The position numbers and the translations under genes are program-made. Shown here piece after piece: positions 1-13,470 of a DNA stretch of 64,000 nt. The notes beneath the pieces were generated by a model. That model searched no databases and had not been told where the DNA came from. It saw only the letters and a program-made list of their open reading frames with translations. Position 1 is the first letter of the stretch; every line of letters starts with the position of its first letter. The DNA is from Nissolia schottii (lineage: Eukaryota > Streptophyta > Magnoliopsida > Fabales > Fabaceae). Where the stretch lies: NCBI GenBank assembly GCA_003254905.1, contig QANU01005108.1:224045-288044 (forward strand), given 5' to 3'.

Positions 1-870
1 CTCTTTATTTATCTGTATTGCTGTTCAAACTTAAATGGTGTTGTGACTCATAATTGTAGGGATGGAGCTAAGACCTACAACTACTAGTTATCAATTCATA
101 CTATGAAATTTTATCTCTAATAAAAATCTCTTATTCTGTCAAATTCTTTCTCTATAGAATTATCTCTCTCTAAGTTCTATCTCTCACACTAAAACACACA
201 CTCTTTTTCTCTATAATTCTTTAAACTTCACCGTCTTATAATTCTATTCTCTCTTTTTCTCTGTAAAACTATCTCTTCTAAAATTCTTTCTCTAAAAAAT
301 TTTCTCTTTAAAACTCTCTGTCTATATCTATAATTAAATGGAGTATTTCTAAGAGTCATATAACAACTAATTATAATTACAAAAATCATTTGTTATAATA
401 TTTTTTACTATTAACAAATTTATAGTTTATCTTGAACAGATAATTTGTATGATAAAAACAAAATACGATTAAAATAATGATAATTTTTTTTTAAAAAAAT
501 CAAATAAAAATATGGCGAGTCTAAAATGAACCCCTAAATTTACGGAGCATAAATACTAGTATACTACTGCAGATGTTATTGTTTGTCCAATAAGTGGAAT
601 GAACGTTGAAATGCTTTGATTTTTGCTAACGAATAATGTACAAAAGAATGTATAAACTATTTGAAAAATGCATACACGTACCAATTATTACTTCCTATAT
701 ATTCACATGAAAGAATATTAGGTTATGATTATATCAATGAAACATGTAGCAATTATTTCTCGAGTAAAAAGTCCATACAAAAAAGAAAAAAGAAAGAAAG
801 AAAGAAAAAAGTGACTCGTTTGTTGGTCTAAAAGTATGCTAATTAATTTCCTTGCAGAATTATCTCCCTG
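1..870. other. AT-rich non-coding DNA downstream of the DUF707 gene
   Basis: No gene is visible. Positions about 120-345 form a pyrimidine-rich low-complexity stretch of repeated CTCT/TCTCT words. The rest is AT-rich. The last 100-200 bases should contain the 3' UTR of the minus-strand DUF707 gene whose stop codon is at 871-873. No clear polyadenylation signal could be singled out. Confidence 0.5.
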
Positions 871-3800
871 CTAGCTACCCAAGTCTAGGGGAATAATTCC
901 TTTAGCCTGGTAATAGTCTTTTTCTGCATTAGCCATACGCTCTTGGAATATTGTCCATTCTTTATTACACCTTTCCCTCACCTGATGCCAAGAAAATTAG
1001 TGCCTAGAAGTCAATGTTTCTATAATGCGTAAAGTAATTAAGCATGAATGTCAAAAATTCATACATACCCCTTCCCACGGTGCCTTTCCATCTTCCGGTT
1101 GCCCCTATTATTGAATGACAATGAAAAGATCACCACTCAATCCATGTAACATATATAGTTTACGGAAGAAAGAAAAAAAAGACAGTTGAAAGTTTTATAT
1201 ACCTGGTTCCCTAGTGAAGGAACGCTTTGGTGGACGATCCACTGAGTATCAACAACACCTATCTTCTGATGAGGAGTCTACGTGCAAACATAACACGTAC
1301 GGGTGCGTTTGAATAGGCTTTTCAAAATATAATTTTGTTGCTTTATATTCTAAAAAAGTTTATTTTGCATATTTAAATAGGCTATTTGAGAAGTATTTTC
1401 ATTTAATTATTAAAAGTACTTATAAGTTTGGTCGAATAGAAAAGAGCAAAAAGTGTTTTTCTATACTCCTTTCTGTTTTAATTGTTCAAACCCACAACGA
1501 AAGTTAATACTTGTCAAAGAAAGACAAACCACTAACCTCCACACATTTTCTGAGGGCAAAATCAAGACCCCATCCGTGAATTAGGTCATTCTGCAACCCA
1601 ACATAGGAAAAACAAGTAAGATATGAATTGGTTAAATAGTTTTGAAAAAGTCAGCAAAAGTAGACACAAATAAACCCTGGACCTGTATCATATGCCATAC
1701 ACAACGCCATGCATCTCTGGAAAATACAGGAGCCATGATCTCAACAAATCTGGGCATTTTTAAAAATAATAATCGAAGTGAGACACCCAATTTAAAATTC
1801 CGCCAGACAAAGGGAAGAAGAAAGGTGCAGGTCATTAATTAAGAGATAAATCCTTTAACATCTGCTTACGCAGCACAAGGTGGCACATGTGGATCAGGAC
1901 ACCAGCCATTTCTCTCCTTTGCATCCCTGCAAGAGGTTGACACAATATAGCTTAGGCTTAAAGATAAATAATTAAGAAAAAAATATTAAGTATACTGAGA
2001 ATAGCTCCATAAGCAAAGGTAAAGAAAGACTAAATCTCATATAGCATTCACTTTGTGTCCTAAGAATAGAAGAGACAAAGACATTTGCGATCTAAATATG
2101 TTTAAAGGAGGGGATAGATTTAAAAAAACCACTTGAAATTATTCCTGTTCTAAGATAATTATAAGCTAATTTTTGTACTTTTAAAGAGATAACATGTCTC
2201 TATTATACACTGTCTTTGTCTTTTCTGTCCTACTACTAGGATATGAATCAAACACTACTTTATAAGAATCATTCAAAAATACCTTATCTAAACCGCCTTA
2301 AAAAAATTTAGCTTTCAAGACCTAGCACATTGATTTTATTTGATTCATGTAACCCATTTCACTCAATGAAAGTAGACTTTGTTTATTTTTTTTATGCGAC
2401 TTATTAGTTTATTGTTATTGTTGATGATGATTATGTTAGTTGTATGTCCTATAGCCAATATATTTATGAATAATTCTTATAAAATAAATGGTAGTCTATT
2501 ATTTTTTTATCCATAATTTGTGTATTTTTATTAGAATAAGCTCATAAGATACTTGTTAGATACGTCATTCTCAAGGAGTTGAGAATATGAGTGACGAAGT
2601 AGTCTAGTACAAGATCTTTATAATAGTTCACGATCATAGGAATTCTAATTGGGCATTATTATTCCGGAAATCGTCACCTCTATCTATTTCCATGATTATT
2701 ATAGATACTAATGAAGATGGAGTGGTGAGTCTCATATCATTCAACATTAAATCTTGAAACAGATAAGTAGATACTTATATGATGAGTGTGTCGAACGTGA
2801 CATATAGATAATGTTCACATGGTATTTTACTAATGTCAATGAAATATTATCTAGATCGTATTAGTGCATATAAATCTTAGACCTGAGTTGGCATAGTTAT
2901 CTTATACGTAAGTAACTATAGCTGGTTGTTGCTTGTATACTCGTGCTATGCATTAGTATTAGGGATCATGTTGATATAATTAGTTACGTAGTAAGATAGG
3001 TGACCAATCAAGAACAAATTCATTACCTCGAGTAAACGAGGATAGGTCCTATGGATATCAGGTTGTTCTTGATCATAAATCCTTGGCCAAAGAACATGGA
3101 CTCATAGAAACGAGTTTCTAGTTTGTGTCCTATTGATCAAAGACTGGAAACCCAAACAGTCCATGTGGTATCCATGACCTTGGCTAGATTGGGATATTGT
3201 AATGAAAAGATTTGATTGCATGGCAAATACGATCATTGGTTCATTAGAATGTTAATTGATACATTCATCACTATTTGGGTAGTCATGACATGTTATGTTA
3301 GGTGTTACCCATGACTTATGAGAGTCAATGGTATTTTGGGAATTTTACTTTAAGTTTAGAAATGGTTTCTAGTAATATTAAAAGGTTGATATTATTATCT
3401 CATTGTCAATTAGTGATGAACCTAGTTAGTCACACACAATAGAGCACGTATCAGCCAAGAATGAATTAATTCTAATTAAGCTGGTTAATTAAGAATTAAT
3501 TATAGAATTTGACTTAAAATTTGATTGCAAGGTTGCTAGCACATCTCAAAGTCAAATCTATGGTGGAGGTCTTTTCTAATATATAGAAAGTCTATATTTT
3601 AGAAAAATGTGTCAAGCGCATTTTGGTGTTTTTTATGTTGAGTTAATATACGGCATGTGATGACTTATATTTTATTTGTCAATTTTGTACCAAACAAAAT
3701 TTATATATTCATATTTTTTAAATAAGAATTATTTTTGAAGTAATTCTTTTTAAATAAATTGAGATTTGATAGGAATTTTTTTTATTAGATAAATATCTAC

Positions 3801-6800
3801 CATTCAATGGGTCAGCCCAAAAAGAAAAGTGATAACCTATTTATTTTATAAAAATAGAGAGAGGAGGCTCATAGCCAACGTGAGAGAAACCCAACAAACA
3901 TTTTGTGCCTACAATTCTCTTGGAGCAAAAGTCAGTGACACTACCACCCACTGCCATACACATCTGAACTGCTCGTTTATCTAAAGGAAACAAAGAACGA
4001 GACTAGGATTAAAAGAGATTAAAAGGGTTCTTTAGCAACGTGTTCGTGTGGACAAGATAGAGGTTGTGTGTTGTGTGACTCTTGTTTGTGAGACAAAAAT
4101 CAAGTTCTACAAGTCTTCGCTCCAAGAGGTATATGTCTTATGTCCCTTTATTAGATTGATAGGTGCTTAAGCTATCTAAATAAAACAATGTGACACTAAC
4201 CTTGTGAAATGAGATTTCATGAGTTTTCGATCCTATAAGAAACGTGTTCTTATGATAAAATATTTTGTTTATCAATTCCGCTGTGTTCATCGATAGTTTT
4301 TTTTAACAAATTAAGTAGCGTAGACATATTTAACACGATGTTATGGGAGAAGTGAAAAATTAAAGAATGGAATTTGTTTAGATATAATGTAATGTAAATT
4401 AGTTGACTTGTAGAATTAAAAAATGTGTGTATATTAAAAGTTGCCTACTTACTTGTGGACTTCAACATCATCCCTTTTCATTGTCATCTGCCATGTAAAA
4501 CTACTACTCGGATCTAGACCAGGTTGTGAGATCTCCAAACCATGTTTTCTTACCAATTTCAAGTACCTGGAACAAAGAGACTAAAATTGACAAAAAATTT
4601 CACCAACACCTTGATCCTCATAGCACCGGGATGGGTTTGGCTTTTGATACTTACTCCTCTGCATCAAAATGCTCCACTCCTAGGTCCTCGTCCCAAATGA
4701 AGATGTACTCATAGGGAGCCACAATGTCAGGATGCAAAAACCGTTTGGCGTACCACCTTCAACCAAATTTCAGGATGTTTATGTCAAATCTTGATGAATA
4801 GGGGTTGGAGAAACACTTTTCACAAGTTACGCTGTGGGGGAATAAAAGAGGCAAAATGACTTTTCATACCTTAAATGGATTTATCAATTTGGCCCCTTAA
4901 CATCAATCAATTTGATCCATATCTATTTTCTTTACAAATTTAATCAATTACATTTTAAATCGCTATCATCTTATTATTTTGTTACGTCTTTTATAGAATG
5001 ACTAATTTGATAGTGATTTAAAATAAAACAAACCAAATTGATATAAAAATAAATAAATAAACAATCAAATTAATAACAATTTAAAACTTAAAGAATCAAA
5101 TTGATTTTACATACTAAGAGGCCAAATTAATATATGAAATAAAAGTGGAGACCAAAAAGGTCATTTTGCCTAAAAAATAATCCATCACCAAACACTAACC
5201 ATTTAGTTTGCTTGCTTGCACTGATATGTATAACTCGCTTTGACCACTCAAATTGCTCCCACTCACTAGCCCGACCATCATAGTGAAACAAGACAATGGT
5301 GAAGTTTTGGGAGAACTGCCATATTATATACAGTCCAAGAGTGATGCAGAGAGCCACAAAAAAGAGAAAAAAAACAGATTGGTGCAGGGAAGAAACTGAA
5401 ATTGACCTTTTTCACTGCAGCATCAATATTGTTTCTCTGATCATAACCAACAGTAAAAGCAACAAGATACTTGGGTTTGATGATTAGGTCCTGCAAGTGC
5501 CACCTCCATCGAGAAAAGAGTCAGATTTGAGAAGGCAAATTGTACCCTGGCTAAAAATGTCAATTTAGGTGCAAATCAAGTGACCATATTCAGTTTGCGT
5601 AGAAAAATTCTTTGGTAAACATAAGTCTACCACCTCGTGTGTGTGTGCAAGAATCTCTTGTCCATTAATGTTACATAATAAATGCTTTGTTAGAAAATTG
5701 TCTGTTCTCAATCAAGAACTGCTGACTTGAGATCTTTCAGTTACTTTAGCAACCACACCAAGTTTCATTTTCCAATTCTTGTGTTATAGACCATTTACAC
5801 ATTAAGGTGCAATGAATCACACACACCTGATTGGGATGGCCCCATAACCGTCGAATGAAGAAATCTGAATGGGATCTGATAATACCAGGAGGTAGCCTTT
5901 CCGCACCACGAGGATTTGTAGGAACCCAAATCTGCATCACAATCAAATGATTGTATGCAATTAATCTTGCAATTCAAGATAGTAACATTTGAAAGAGTAT
6001 TAAATGTTTGTCTCAACCAAATGAAATTAAAGAATCTATAAACCGGGAAACCCATGCTAAACTATATTGACTTCCGGGAATCGATTTAAATTGACTTCCG
6101 TGTAACCAATAATTATTAGTTTATTTTTTAAAAATATGAGTTGATTTAAATCGAGTCCTATGTAAAAAAATGTTAATTATTTTTTATTTTTTAAAACAAA
6201 AGTCTTTTTAAATCGACTCTTCCTGTGTGAGCCCTATAAATAGGAGTTGATTTAAACTTACATAATTCAAATTCTCCATCTCTCTAAAAAAATCATTTTC
6301 TCTCTCTATAAATCTTGTGGGGTTGATTTTTTGGTTCGTAGTATAATGGAACATGCAAATTTGATGTGTTTGATCCAACCTCGAGTAAACATCCACGTAC
6401 GTAGATATTTTTACCACAACGTTTTTGTATTTCTATTTATGCCAGTGTTGTAAAAACTTTGAACACTTTTAGTGCAAATGAAGTGTTTTATGAAATACCT
6501 TCAATGTTAGATTTATAGATTTATACATTTATAATTAAATTTTGGTAGATTGATAAGACAAATGTTAGGTTAATATGAGTCAAAAATGGTAGTGTAGATT
6601 TATAGGTAAACAGATAACTTGTTTGGTAGATTGATAAAATATAGTTATTGAATGATTATTTTATTGAACTTGAATGTTAGATCTATAGAGTTTTTAGGAA
6701 CTTGAATGCTATAGTTGTCAACTAATTGATCGATTTCACTGTAAAAGAAACTAATTTCGCAGCATGTTTTGCCGTATTTTATAATTTTATTTCGAGTCAC

Positions 6801-9800
6801 TTTTCATGAGCGTCATTAGTCGTATACCCATTTTATGTAATTTTGAAGGCTCTTGTGTTGGAGACTCGACGATATGCAAATTTTCATGAGTTGCATCCGT
6901 TGATGGGACAGGAACTGCTAGTTGCAAGATTTCAGGATATGGCGTGCATCATGCCAGCATTCCAGTACAACAGGGCATTGGTCAATGCCTTGGTAGAGAG
7001 GTGGCATCCTAAGACCCACACTTTTCATCTACTATATGGAGAGTGCAGGTCACACTACAAGACGTTGCAGTGATACTTCGTCCTTCTCGTTGAAGGTCAG
7101 GTTGTTGCCAGATAGACTGGAGATTGGTTGACTCACTTCGAGAGCAGGATCTAGTGGGCACTGTGTCAGGAGCTGCTCGGAGAAAGTCCTCCATAATAGT
7201 CCATAAAGGGATCCACTGTCTACCTTAAGTGGGTCCAAAGCACGTACCTTCAGGCTTCAATTGACCCAACAGGGGCAGGCAGACCAGTTGACGATTCTGC
7301 AGTGCACCTAGGCATACATTTTGTTCATGCTCGGAGGGTTCTTCTTGTGTGACAAATTAGGGAACTGAGTGTACCTAAAGTTGCTCATGTTGCTTGAAGA
7401 CTTGACATAGACGGGGACATATAGCTGGGGGTCAGAAGTCTTGGCACAACTGTATCATGAGTGGTGTCGAGCTACCAAATTCATTGTGTTTGAGTTTGGA
7501 GGATATGCTGCGCTGCTACATATACGAGCATGGATGAGAATGCCCTTACTAACCCGTCCCAATGGACATATATTACCTTCCCGTTGGCTGTAAGGTACGT
7601 ACAATAAAAGTTTTAGTTTATTTTGTTAGCTAATGAATATTAATGTATTTGAATTATTGATTTCTAACATGGAATTGTATTTTTTTTCCATGTAGATGGC
7701 AATATGGTAAGATGAGCACTGAACCATCGAAGGAGGCTCGACTATAGATTATAGTGGCTAGCTTGACCAGCTCGGCGCATACGGGGTAAGCCAAACAAAT
7801 TACCTTTCTATGTTTTCAATTATCAGTTCATTTATGATACGTTGATTTATGGTTGAGTGTAAAATATGTTTTATTTTAATTTTGCAATTTATTTGGACTT
7901 CATATAACGAGTCAGCTGTTCATGTGACGATACCTGGTTGGGTATACGACGAGCAAGCAATATGGGTATCAAATACCTCCTTTATCTACTTTGTTGTCGC
8001 TGAGTGGCACCATGCGGACCATGTGGTTTGACAATGCGGTGGTGCCCAGTGGATACCCCGCCTCCCGATTGACATCGACTGGCTGCACACAAAGGATGCA
8101 AAGGGGGATGAAGGGACCAAATGGTGTGTATTTCATGCAAGATGACACGAGGTACTCCCTATCTGTAGACTCCAAGCCCTCCCTCTAGTACTTTCAGTTG
8201 TACGGGGACTCGACTTAGAGGTTTCTACAGTATGCTCCTGAGGATATTGAGCCAACACTAAGGGGTTGCTAGACGATGTTCCTCACGAGGATCAAACAAC
8301 GCCACCTCTAGTTGTAATTCCTAGTCTTGCTCCTATCGGCATATACTACCAATTAGGAGGAGGGGAGTGACACGTGCATTCCAGCGCCAGTACGAAGACC
8401 CTGATGATTTTGACTTTGTTATCAAGGACTTTGATATTCCTGTGGATGACGAGCCCTCTAGTAGCAGCCATATGCGGATGCCGATTAGGATGACGAGTCG
8501 ACCCAGCCGATAGATGATGGTTCTAGCAAGCACGCTATATAGTATGGTGGTGCTTCTAGCAGTCACTATGCAAGAGGGGAGGCATCAGTGGGGTTTTGGT
8601 AGTATTAGGAGGAATATCCCAGATTGTTGTTGCATCGACATTGTATGCTTCAAGGCTAGGCATGTTGACACCAGACTGACTTTAGGCAGGTTTTCTTGCC
8701 GAACCCACAAACTCCAGTGGGCGATGTCTATCGACCTCAACTCACCACTCTGAGAGTACAAGTTCATAGGCACCAAGGAGGATGTGGAGTTGGTTCGACA
8801 ATTCTTGCTAACATCTCCCCATGAAGTGTTAGGCCCAGTGCTCCCCTTTGACATGACTACCATGGAGCGGGATCTTCTCGATGCCTTGGAGCAGGCAACG
8901 TCTCCTTCGTCAGGCTCATCACAAGTTGATAATGGGGCCCGGGGGAGCTTGGGGAGAAAAGGGAAAAAATGAAAAAGGAAGAGAAGAGGAAGAGGAGGAG
9001 GAGCGTGTGTGTGTGAGGGAGAGTTGGTGAAAGGAGAGAGAAAGTGTGCATTTAATATGATGGCAAAAAAGTAGTGTACACATTGACTAACCAACAATAT
9101 GCATCTTGTAAAAAAAAGTACTCATCTTTTCTTTTCCTTTCTTTTTTTTTGGACTTGGGTCATCATTTTATATATATTTTTACAATTAATAAAGGCGTTG
9201 GACAAATTTAAATGTCTTTCAATCACAATTGTTTGACCAATATGCCCCTCACATTTCACAACACAAATTACCCATTTTATTTTTGAACTTTTGATTTTTT
9301 CAATTTTATCATCTCATTCTGATTTCTTTAGTGTCCCTCAGGACAACTCACTTGCTAGTTGGACCATCATTTTAGAGAGTAAAGTGAGGGGATCTCACCA
9401 CTGAATTCATAAAGTGAAAAGTGAGACACATTATTACTTTATGAATTTAATGATGAAATCTCTCATTTTACCATCTCATTCATTTTAGAGGATCCAATTC
9501 CTAGTTGAAAAGAATAATACTAAGATGTCAAATATTTTTAAACAATTTATTCATAAAGATGTTTGGTCCATGTGGATCCCACCACAATCGACTCCACACT
9601 TTTTTGAGTGGGTTGTATAAAGATTATTTAAAAATGTTTCTCATTGTGACATATGTTTGAAACAACTAATGAAGAAAGAAATAAAGAAAAAAAAGAGAGT
9701 TAGGAATAGGAGAAAGAAAAGAAGCAAAAAAAAAACATATATTTTGTGCGTTTAAAAATAGTTGTCTATCTTTTTATTTTGATTGTTTTAAAATAGTTGT

Positions 9801-10951
9801 CCACTTATTAAGTTTAAACATTATTAATTATTTCTTTTTCCAATGTACCCTTATTAAATAAACTCTCTTATAATTATCTATTCTAATAACTTTAACCACT
9901 CGCTATAAATAAGGACAATTAAGTAAAATAGTATTATCAATTGTTCTTTACTTTCACATTTTCAATCATTTTCTTAATATCCGTGGAAGAGAGAAAGTGA
10001 ACAACTATCTTAAAATAGTAGGAGTACAAAAAATATTACAGACTTATTTATTTGGACTTCACTACATTGTGCTTAATTAGAAAACACTATTGGTAGAAAT
10101 TGCCAATTAAAAACTCGAAAGGAAAAAAAAAAAAAGTAGACTTATTTAAGTTTGGTTATATAGACTCATTTATCATATGATATTTTCTTGACTCGTATTT
10201 CATTTATTATTAGATAAAATTTTATTGTGACTCATACACTAACATGATCTTCTAAAGTTATAAATAAATTGTATTTCACAGGAAATGAGTGCATGTACTT
10301 ATTTGTCTTAAATATTTTGACACACGATCAAGTATAGAACACCATACCTTTGTCGCATTCTCATTTATGTTATGAAGCCCTTCGGGCATGTATGTTTTAC
10401 CCCTGAAAGAAGCCCAGGCATCCCAAATTGATTTGGTTGGAAGTTTGGAGTACTTATCCTCAACATATGTGAGATCAATGGATGGGAACAGGCTGGATGG
10501 TAGATTCACCTAACAATAATTATGATGAACAATGGGACAAAAATGATTTAGTTGCAGTTTGATCACTTGAAATATATATTATGAAAGAGTAGTAATAATT
10601 TTGAATGATATGGCGAAAGATTATATTCACCTTAGTTAATGACGCAGTTGGAAATGACACTCCTATAAAAAATCCAAGAACAATCCCAGCAAAGGCTGCT
10701 AAAGTGAGCCTCATTGTCTCATTCGGTTTCCTGCTATTTCCACTACAAGCCAAAAAAATTAACAAATAAATAAAAGATGAATTCATATCAGATCAGATCA
10801 GATAAATGTAGATATATTTTTTGAGTTTTTTATAATTTTTAAGGCATTAAAGATTTCTAAATCTCATTTTTCAATAAAAGATTTTTATTTTAGTTTTCAT
10901 TAACGGGAAAGGAAAATATTCCAAGTCACACCTTCGTATGGGAGTTCCCAT
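871..10951 (-). CDS. DUF707 (PF05212) family membrane protein, 14 coding exons
   Basis: Reading the minus strand, these exons join with consistent phase and GT-AG borders: 10951-10932, 10742-10631, 10509-10348, 5931-5827, 5490-5407, 5315-5200, 4756-4655, 4566-4453, 1926-1870, 1749-1683, 1590-1537, 1277-1203, 1104-1069, 981-871. The sum is 1215 nt, 404 aa plus stop, the usual length for this plant family. The first exon starts MGTPIR. A single hydrophobic segment near residues 19-37 predicts a type II signal anchor, so probably an endomembrane or Golgi protein with a lumenal domain. Family-typical blocks are present in order: WVPTNPRGAERLPPG, KPKYLVAFTVGYDQ, NFTIVLFHYDGR, FIWDEDLGVEHF, GLEISQPGLDP, CAAFVEIMAPVFSRDAWRC, HGWGLDFALRKC and GVVDTQWIVHQ. 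The DED motif and overall layout recall glycosyltransferases, but the reaction is not established to my knowledge. Introns of 4.4 kb (5932-10347) and 2.5 kb (1927-4452) carry inserted elements. No break was seen in any exon. Confidence 0.93.
2434..4308. mobile_element. Putative solo LTR inside a DUF707 intron
   Basis: The segment starts TGTTA and ends TAACA, a perfect 5-bp terminal inverted repeat of LTR type, and is about 1.87 kb long. The flanking five bases are GATTA on the left and AATTA on the right, so a target duplication with one mismatch. No coding sequence is seen inside. It fills most of the 2.5-kb intron between exons 8 and 9 of the DUF707 gene. A Copia origin is likely from its general look but not shown. 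Confidence 0.55.
4850..5170. mobile_element. MITE-like element with terminal inverted repeats in a DUF707 intron
   Basis: The left end reads GGCAAAATGACTTTT and the right end is its near-perfect reverse complement (AAAAAGGTCATTTTGCC). The interior is AT-rich with recurring AATTTGAT/ATCAAATT words and has no coding capacity. Length is 321 bp. Flanks TAAAAGA and TAAAAAA could be an imperfect target duplication. It sits wholly between exons 6 and 7. Confidence 0.6.
6346..8960 (+). pseudogene. Decayed plant mobile domain (PMD / MAIN-like) gene in the largest DUF707 intron
   Basis: Broken reading frames on the plus strand match the plant mobile domain (aminotransferase-like, as in MAIN-like and phosphatase-7-long-form-like proteins). 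Visible pieces: an N-terminal MEHANLMCLIQ at 6346; LVNALVERWHPKTHTFHL and YGEC at about 6960-7045, then a frame change; an ALCQELLG block near 7160; a NGHIYYLP-like block near 7560; and IPGWVYDEQAIWVS followed by an AEWHHAD block at about 7930-8020, then IDIDWLH near 8070. Several stops and frame changes lie between, so no product is expected. A TATA-like CCTATAAATAGG lies at about 6233. The family is widely carried by plant transposons, and this copy most likely came in with one. It is opposite in strand to its host gene. Confidence 0.75.
9375..9475. repeat. Imperfect foldback (MITE-like) in the DUF707 intron
   Basis: The left arm at about 9378-9416 (around GAATTCATAAAGTGA) is repeated in inverted form at about 9434-9472 (around TTACTTTATGAATTTAATG), roughly three quarters matching over about 40 bases with a short loop. 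ATTTTAGAG words flank both sides. It is non-coding. Confidence 0.5.
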
Positions 10952-11500
10952 AGTAATCAATATCTGCTGAGTCATGCACTCATTGAGTATGAACCTTAAT
11001 GACCCTGAGAAAGTAAGTAATGCATGTCAAAAACAGAGTAACCTAGTTGAATATCAAAACGATTAAGAAACATAAAATAAATACAAAACATAAGGCAGGC
11101 CAAGAATGACTCAGATAACAAAGACGAAAAAAAAGAAAATTAACACAAATGAGGAAACGAGAAAACAACAACAACCCTTTTGATTCCTGCACAACCATAT
11201 ACGTAAGAGAGAATATATTTAAATACAAACAAACAAAAACAAAAATACAACATGAATCGTTAGGAAAAAAATGCAGCGTACCGAGATGGATTCCTTGCAC
11301 GCAATTGGTGAGAATGGGAAGGGAAGAGAAGAGAGGTACAACTAATGATGGATGAATGAATGAATGAAGAGGGGGAAGGAGGTTAGGATTCGGTTTTGAT
11401 GGTGACGTTTGTTGAAGTTGTTATATCATCAAATTGTTGTTAGATTGATAGTGCTGAAGAGGATGAGATTCTCTCTCGATCGATGTGGATGCTGCCGGCT
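10952..11500 (-). promoter_or_regulatory. Probable 5' leader (two non-coding exons) and core promoter of the DUF707 gene
   Basis: On the minus strand a good acceptor (TTTCTCAG) ends at 11005. The leader then runs 11004-10952 into the ATG at 10951-10949. A matching donor (CTCG/GTACGC) lies at 11281-11280, which suggests a leader intron of about 276 bp and an upstream non-coding exon of roughly 11282-11480. Plant genes of this type often carry leader introns. The transcription start was not located. Confidence 0.45.
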
Positions 11501-12240
11501 TGTTTTGTTTAGTTTAGTTGATGAGGGCCAAAAAGATGGGAGAGATTGACTATGCAACTCCTTGTCGATATGCATGGCACCTTATTGGGCCTTTCATTGT
11601 GGGCCACCACAACACCGCAAAGGCCCCACCCTAACTCTCTCATTCCTTACTCGCACGTGGGCGATGATACAAAAATCAGAAACAAAAACAAAAAAAATAG
11701 GGAATGATATGATATATTCTTCCATCTTTGGCTGAACGCGTGCTCATAGGACATAGATATAGTGTGAGAATTGATGCTCACTAAGAAAATGACCTGTTGC
11801 AACCAGTTTTGCATTTTAAGTAACAGGTAAACCTTACCTTTTAAAATTACCCGCATCTAATAAAATAGTCAACATGCCCTTATTTAATTGCATTAAAATT
11901 CTTGTCCTAATTATCCTCTAGCTATACAGCATGTTTGGGCAAAGGAAGAAATAACTTTTTTTCTTTTAAAAAAAAATATTTTTAAAATAAGCATGATGTT
12001 TAGATAAATGTTCTCAAATAGATTATAATCTATTCTACAAAATTTAAGTTGTTTTGGTAGATAAAAGCAAAAGCTTTTTGAGCAGCACATTTAATGCTAT
12101 ATTTTTACTAAATTGATCATTACTATTAAATATTTTATAATATAAATAATAATTTCATATTCTTTCTTAGTATTTTTACCATACAAAAGTAATGTTTTCA
12201 TACAATCCAAATAAAATAGATTATCTTAAAACTATTTTTT
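11500..12240. other. Non-coding AT-rich spacer
   Basis: The first part is probably the promoter region of the minus-strand DUF707 gene (11500-11650). The remainder is AT-rich with no supported gene. The LINE relic begins right after it. Confidence 0.4.
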
Positions 12241-12249
12241 AGTTGAAGT

Positions 12250-13360
12250 ATCTAAATAGACCCCCAGAAAGTCCTTATGTAGGATGGTTTGCATCTCCAG
12301 CAGAGGATTTTCAACCAAAGAAAATACCCCACCAAAGAACCCTCCTTCGCAAGCCAATCCGCACAAGCATTGGCTTCCCGAAGGACATGACTCAGAGAGG
12401 CCAACCAATCTTGAGAAAGCAAGTCCCTAATATTCATTATAACAAATTGATACTTATGGAAAGTATCAACAAAAGAGGAAACAAGGCAAACAACATCAAG
12501 AGAATCTATCTCTATACCCACCCGCTGGTAGCCATGATTCCAAGCAGTCTTAAGGCCAAAACAAATCGCCAACAACCTAGGAAGACTACAGTACTCTACA
12601 ACCTTGCCATCGGATTACGAGCAAATGACTTGACCTAGGACCGATTGGAATCAACAAAGACAGAGCTGGGAAAACAATATCAAATTGTTGCAACACATTC
12701 ACCACACTAGGACACTTAAGGAGCCAATACAGAATGGACTCATCACCACTTTGGCAGCGCCTACAAAAAGTAGTAACATCAACACCGTGATGAGCAAGAA
12801 TAATGTAGGTTGGGAACGAGCTCTAAAGAACTAACCACAGCATATATTTGCATTTTTCTATTGTTGGTAAATGCCACAGCCACTGCCAATCAGAAACCAC
12901 AACCCCATAACATTATCCTCTGAGCTGCCATAAATACCCACTCACCACTGTGTACCCCCCAAATGCCACATAATTCCAAATGAAACAATTTGTTAAAGAA
13001 TCATTAAGCCACATAGTCGTACCTAATATCAACTGCTTCACCGAATCCAAAAAAGGGGTACTCATAAAACTCCAACCATCCTCTCGCCAAACATCAAGGA
13101 CACAAAGCAAATAATCCAAAACATGGACATAAGGAACAAGTTGAGCAAGCTGACCAATAGTAGACCAAGAATCAAACCAAAAGGATAAGTTGTCGTTTCC
13201 CAATCGCAAAAAGTAAGCATCACCAGAGATTGCAAAAGCATAACAAATTGCTCGCCAAGTTGACGAACAATTAGGATAGGGTTGGACCGAAATAGAGTGC
13301 TCTACGAAACCATACTTATGATGCAACATGGAAGCCCACAATTTCTTGGACAACCTAGAT
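12250..13360 (-). pseudogene. 5'-truncated LINE (L1-type non-LTR retrotransposon) 3' end: zf-RVT plus RNase H
   Basis: Read on the minus strand, 13353-12913 encodes the region after a LINE reverse transcriptase: a WRAICYAF block, LGNDNLSFWFDSW and a WREDGW block. It is followed near 12750 by the CRRCQSGDESILYWL zinc-binding element (zf-RVT, PF13966), and at 12575-12252 by an RNase H-like domain (PF13456) with VGIEIDSLDVV and the REANACADWLAKEG motif. Stops and frame changes break the reading. The reverse transcriptase and endonuclease are absent, as expected from 5' truncation. Confidence 0.8.
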
Positions 13361-13470
13361 AGCTAGCCGTGAGATTTTGAGGAGGGTTAAACATCTGCCG
13401 AAGATAACTGAAGTTGGCAAAGTTGTTAGGCTTCAAGGTTATGGGGAAGAACATAACTAGACTAAGAAGA

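Noticed and set aside
1642..1842. Plus-strand open frame of 66 codons
   Set aside because: It is the antisense shadow of a DUF707 exon (1683-1749), which has clear homology on the minus strand.
8585..9097. 170-codon minus-strand open frame over the PMD relic
   Set aside because: Low-complexity (LLFLFHFF, HTHAPPPLP) translation from a purine-rich tail and the antisense of the PMD relic; no domain.
9740..10030. Stowaway MITE
   Set aside because: Fragments such as TAGTAGGAGTAC and AATAGTTGTC resemble Stowaway-type ends, but no clean inverted pair with TA flanks could be delimited.
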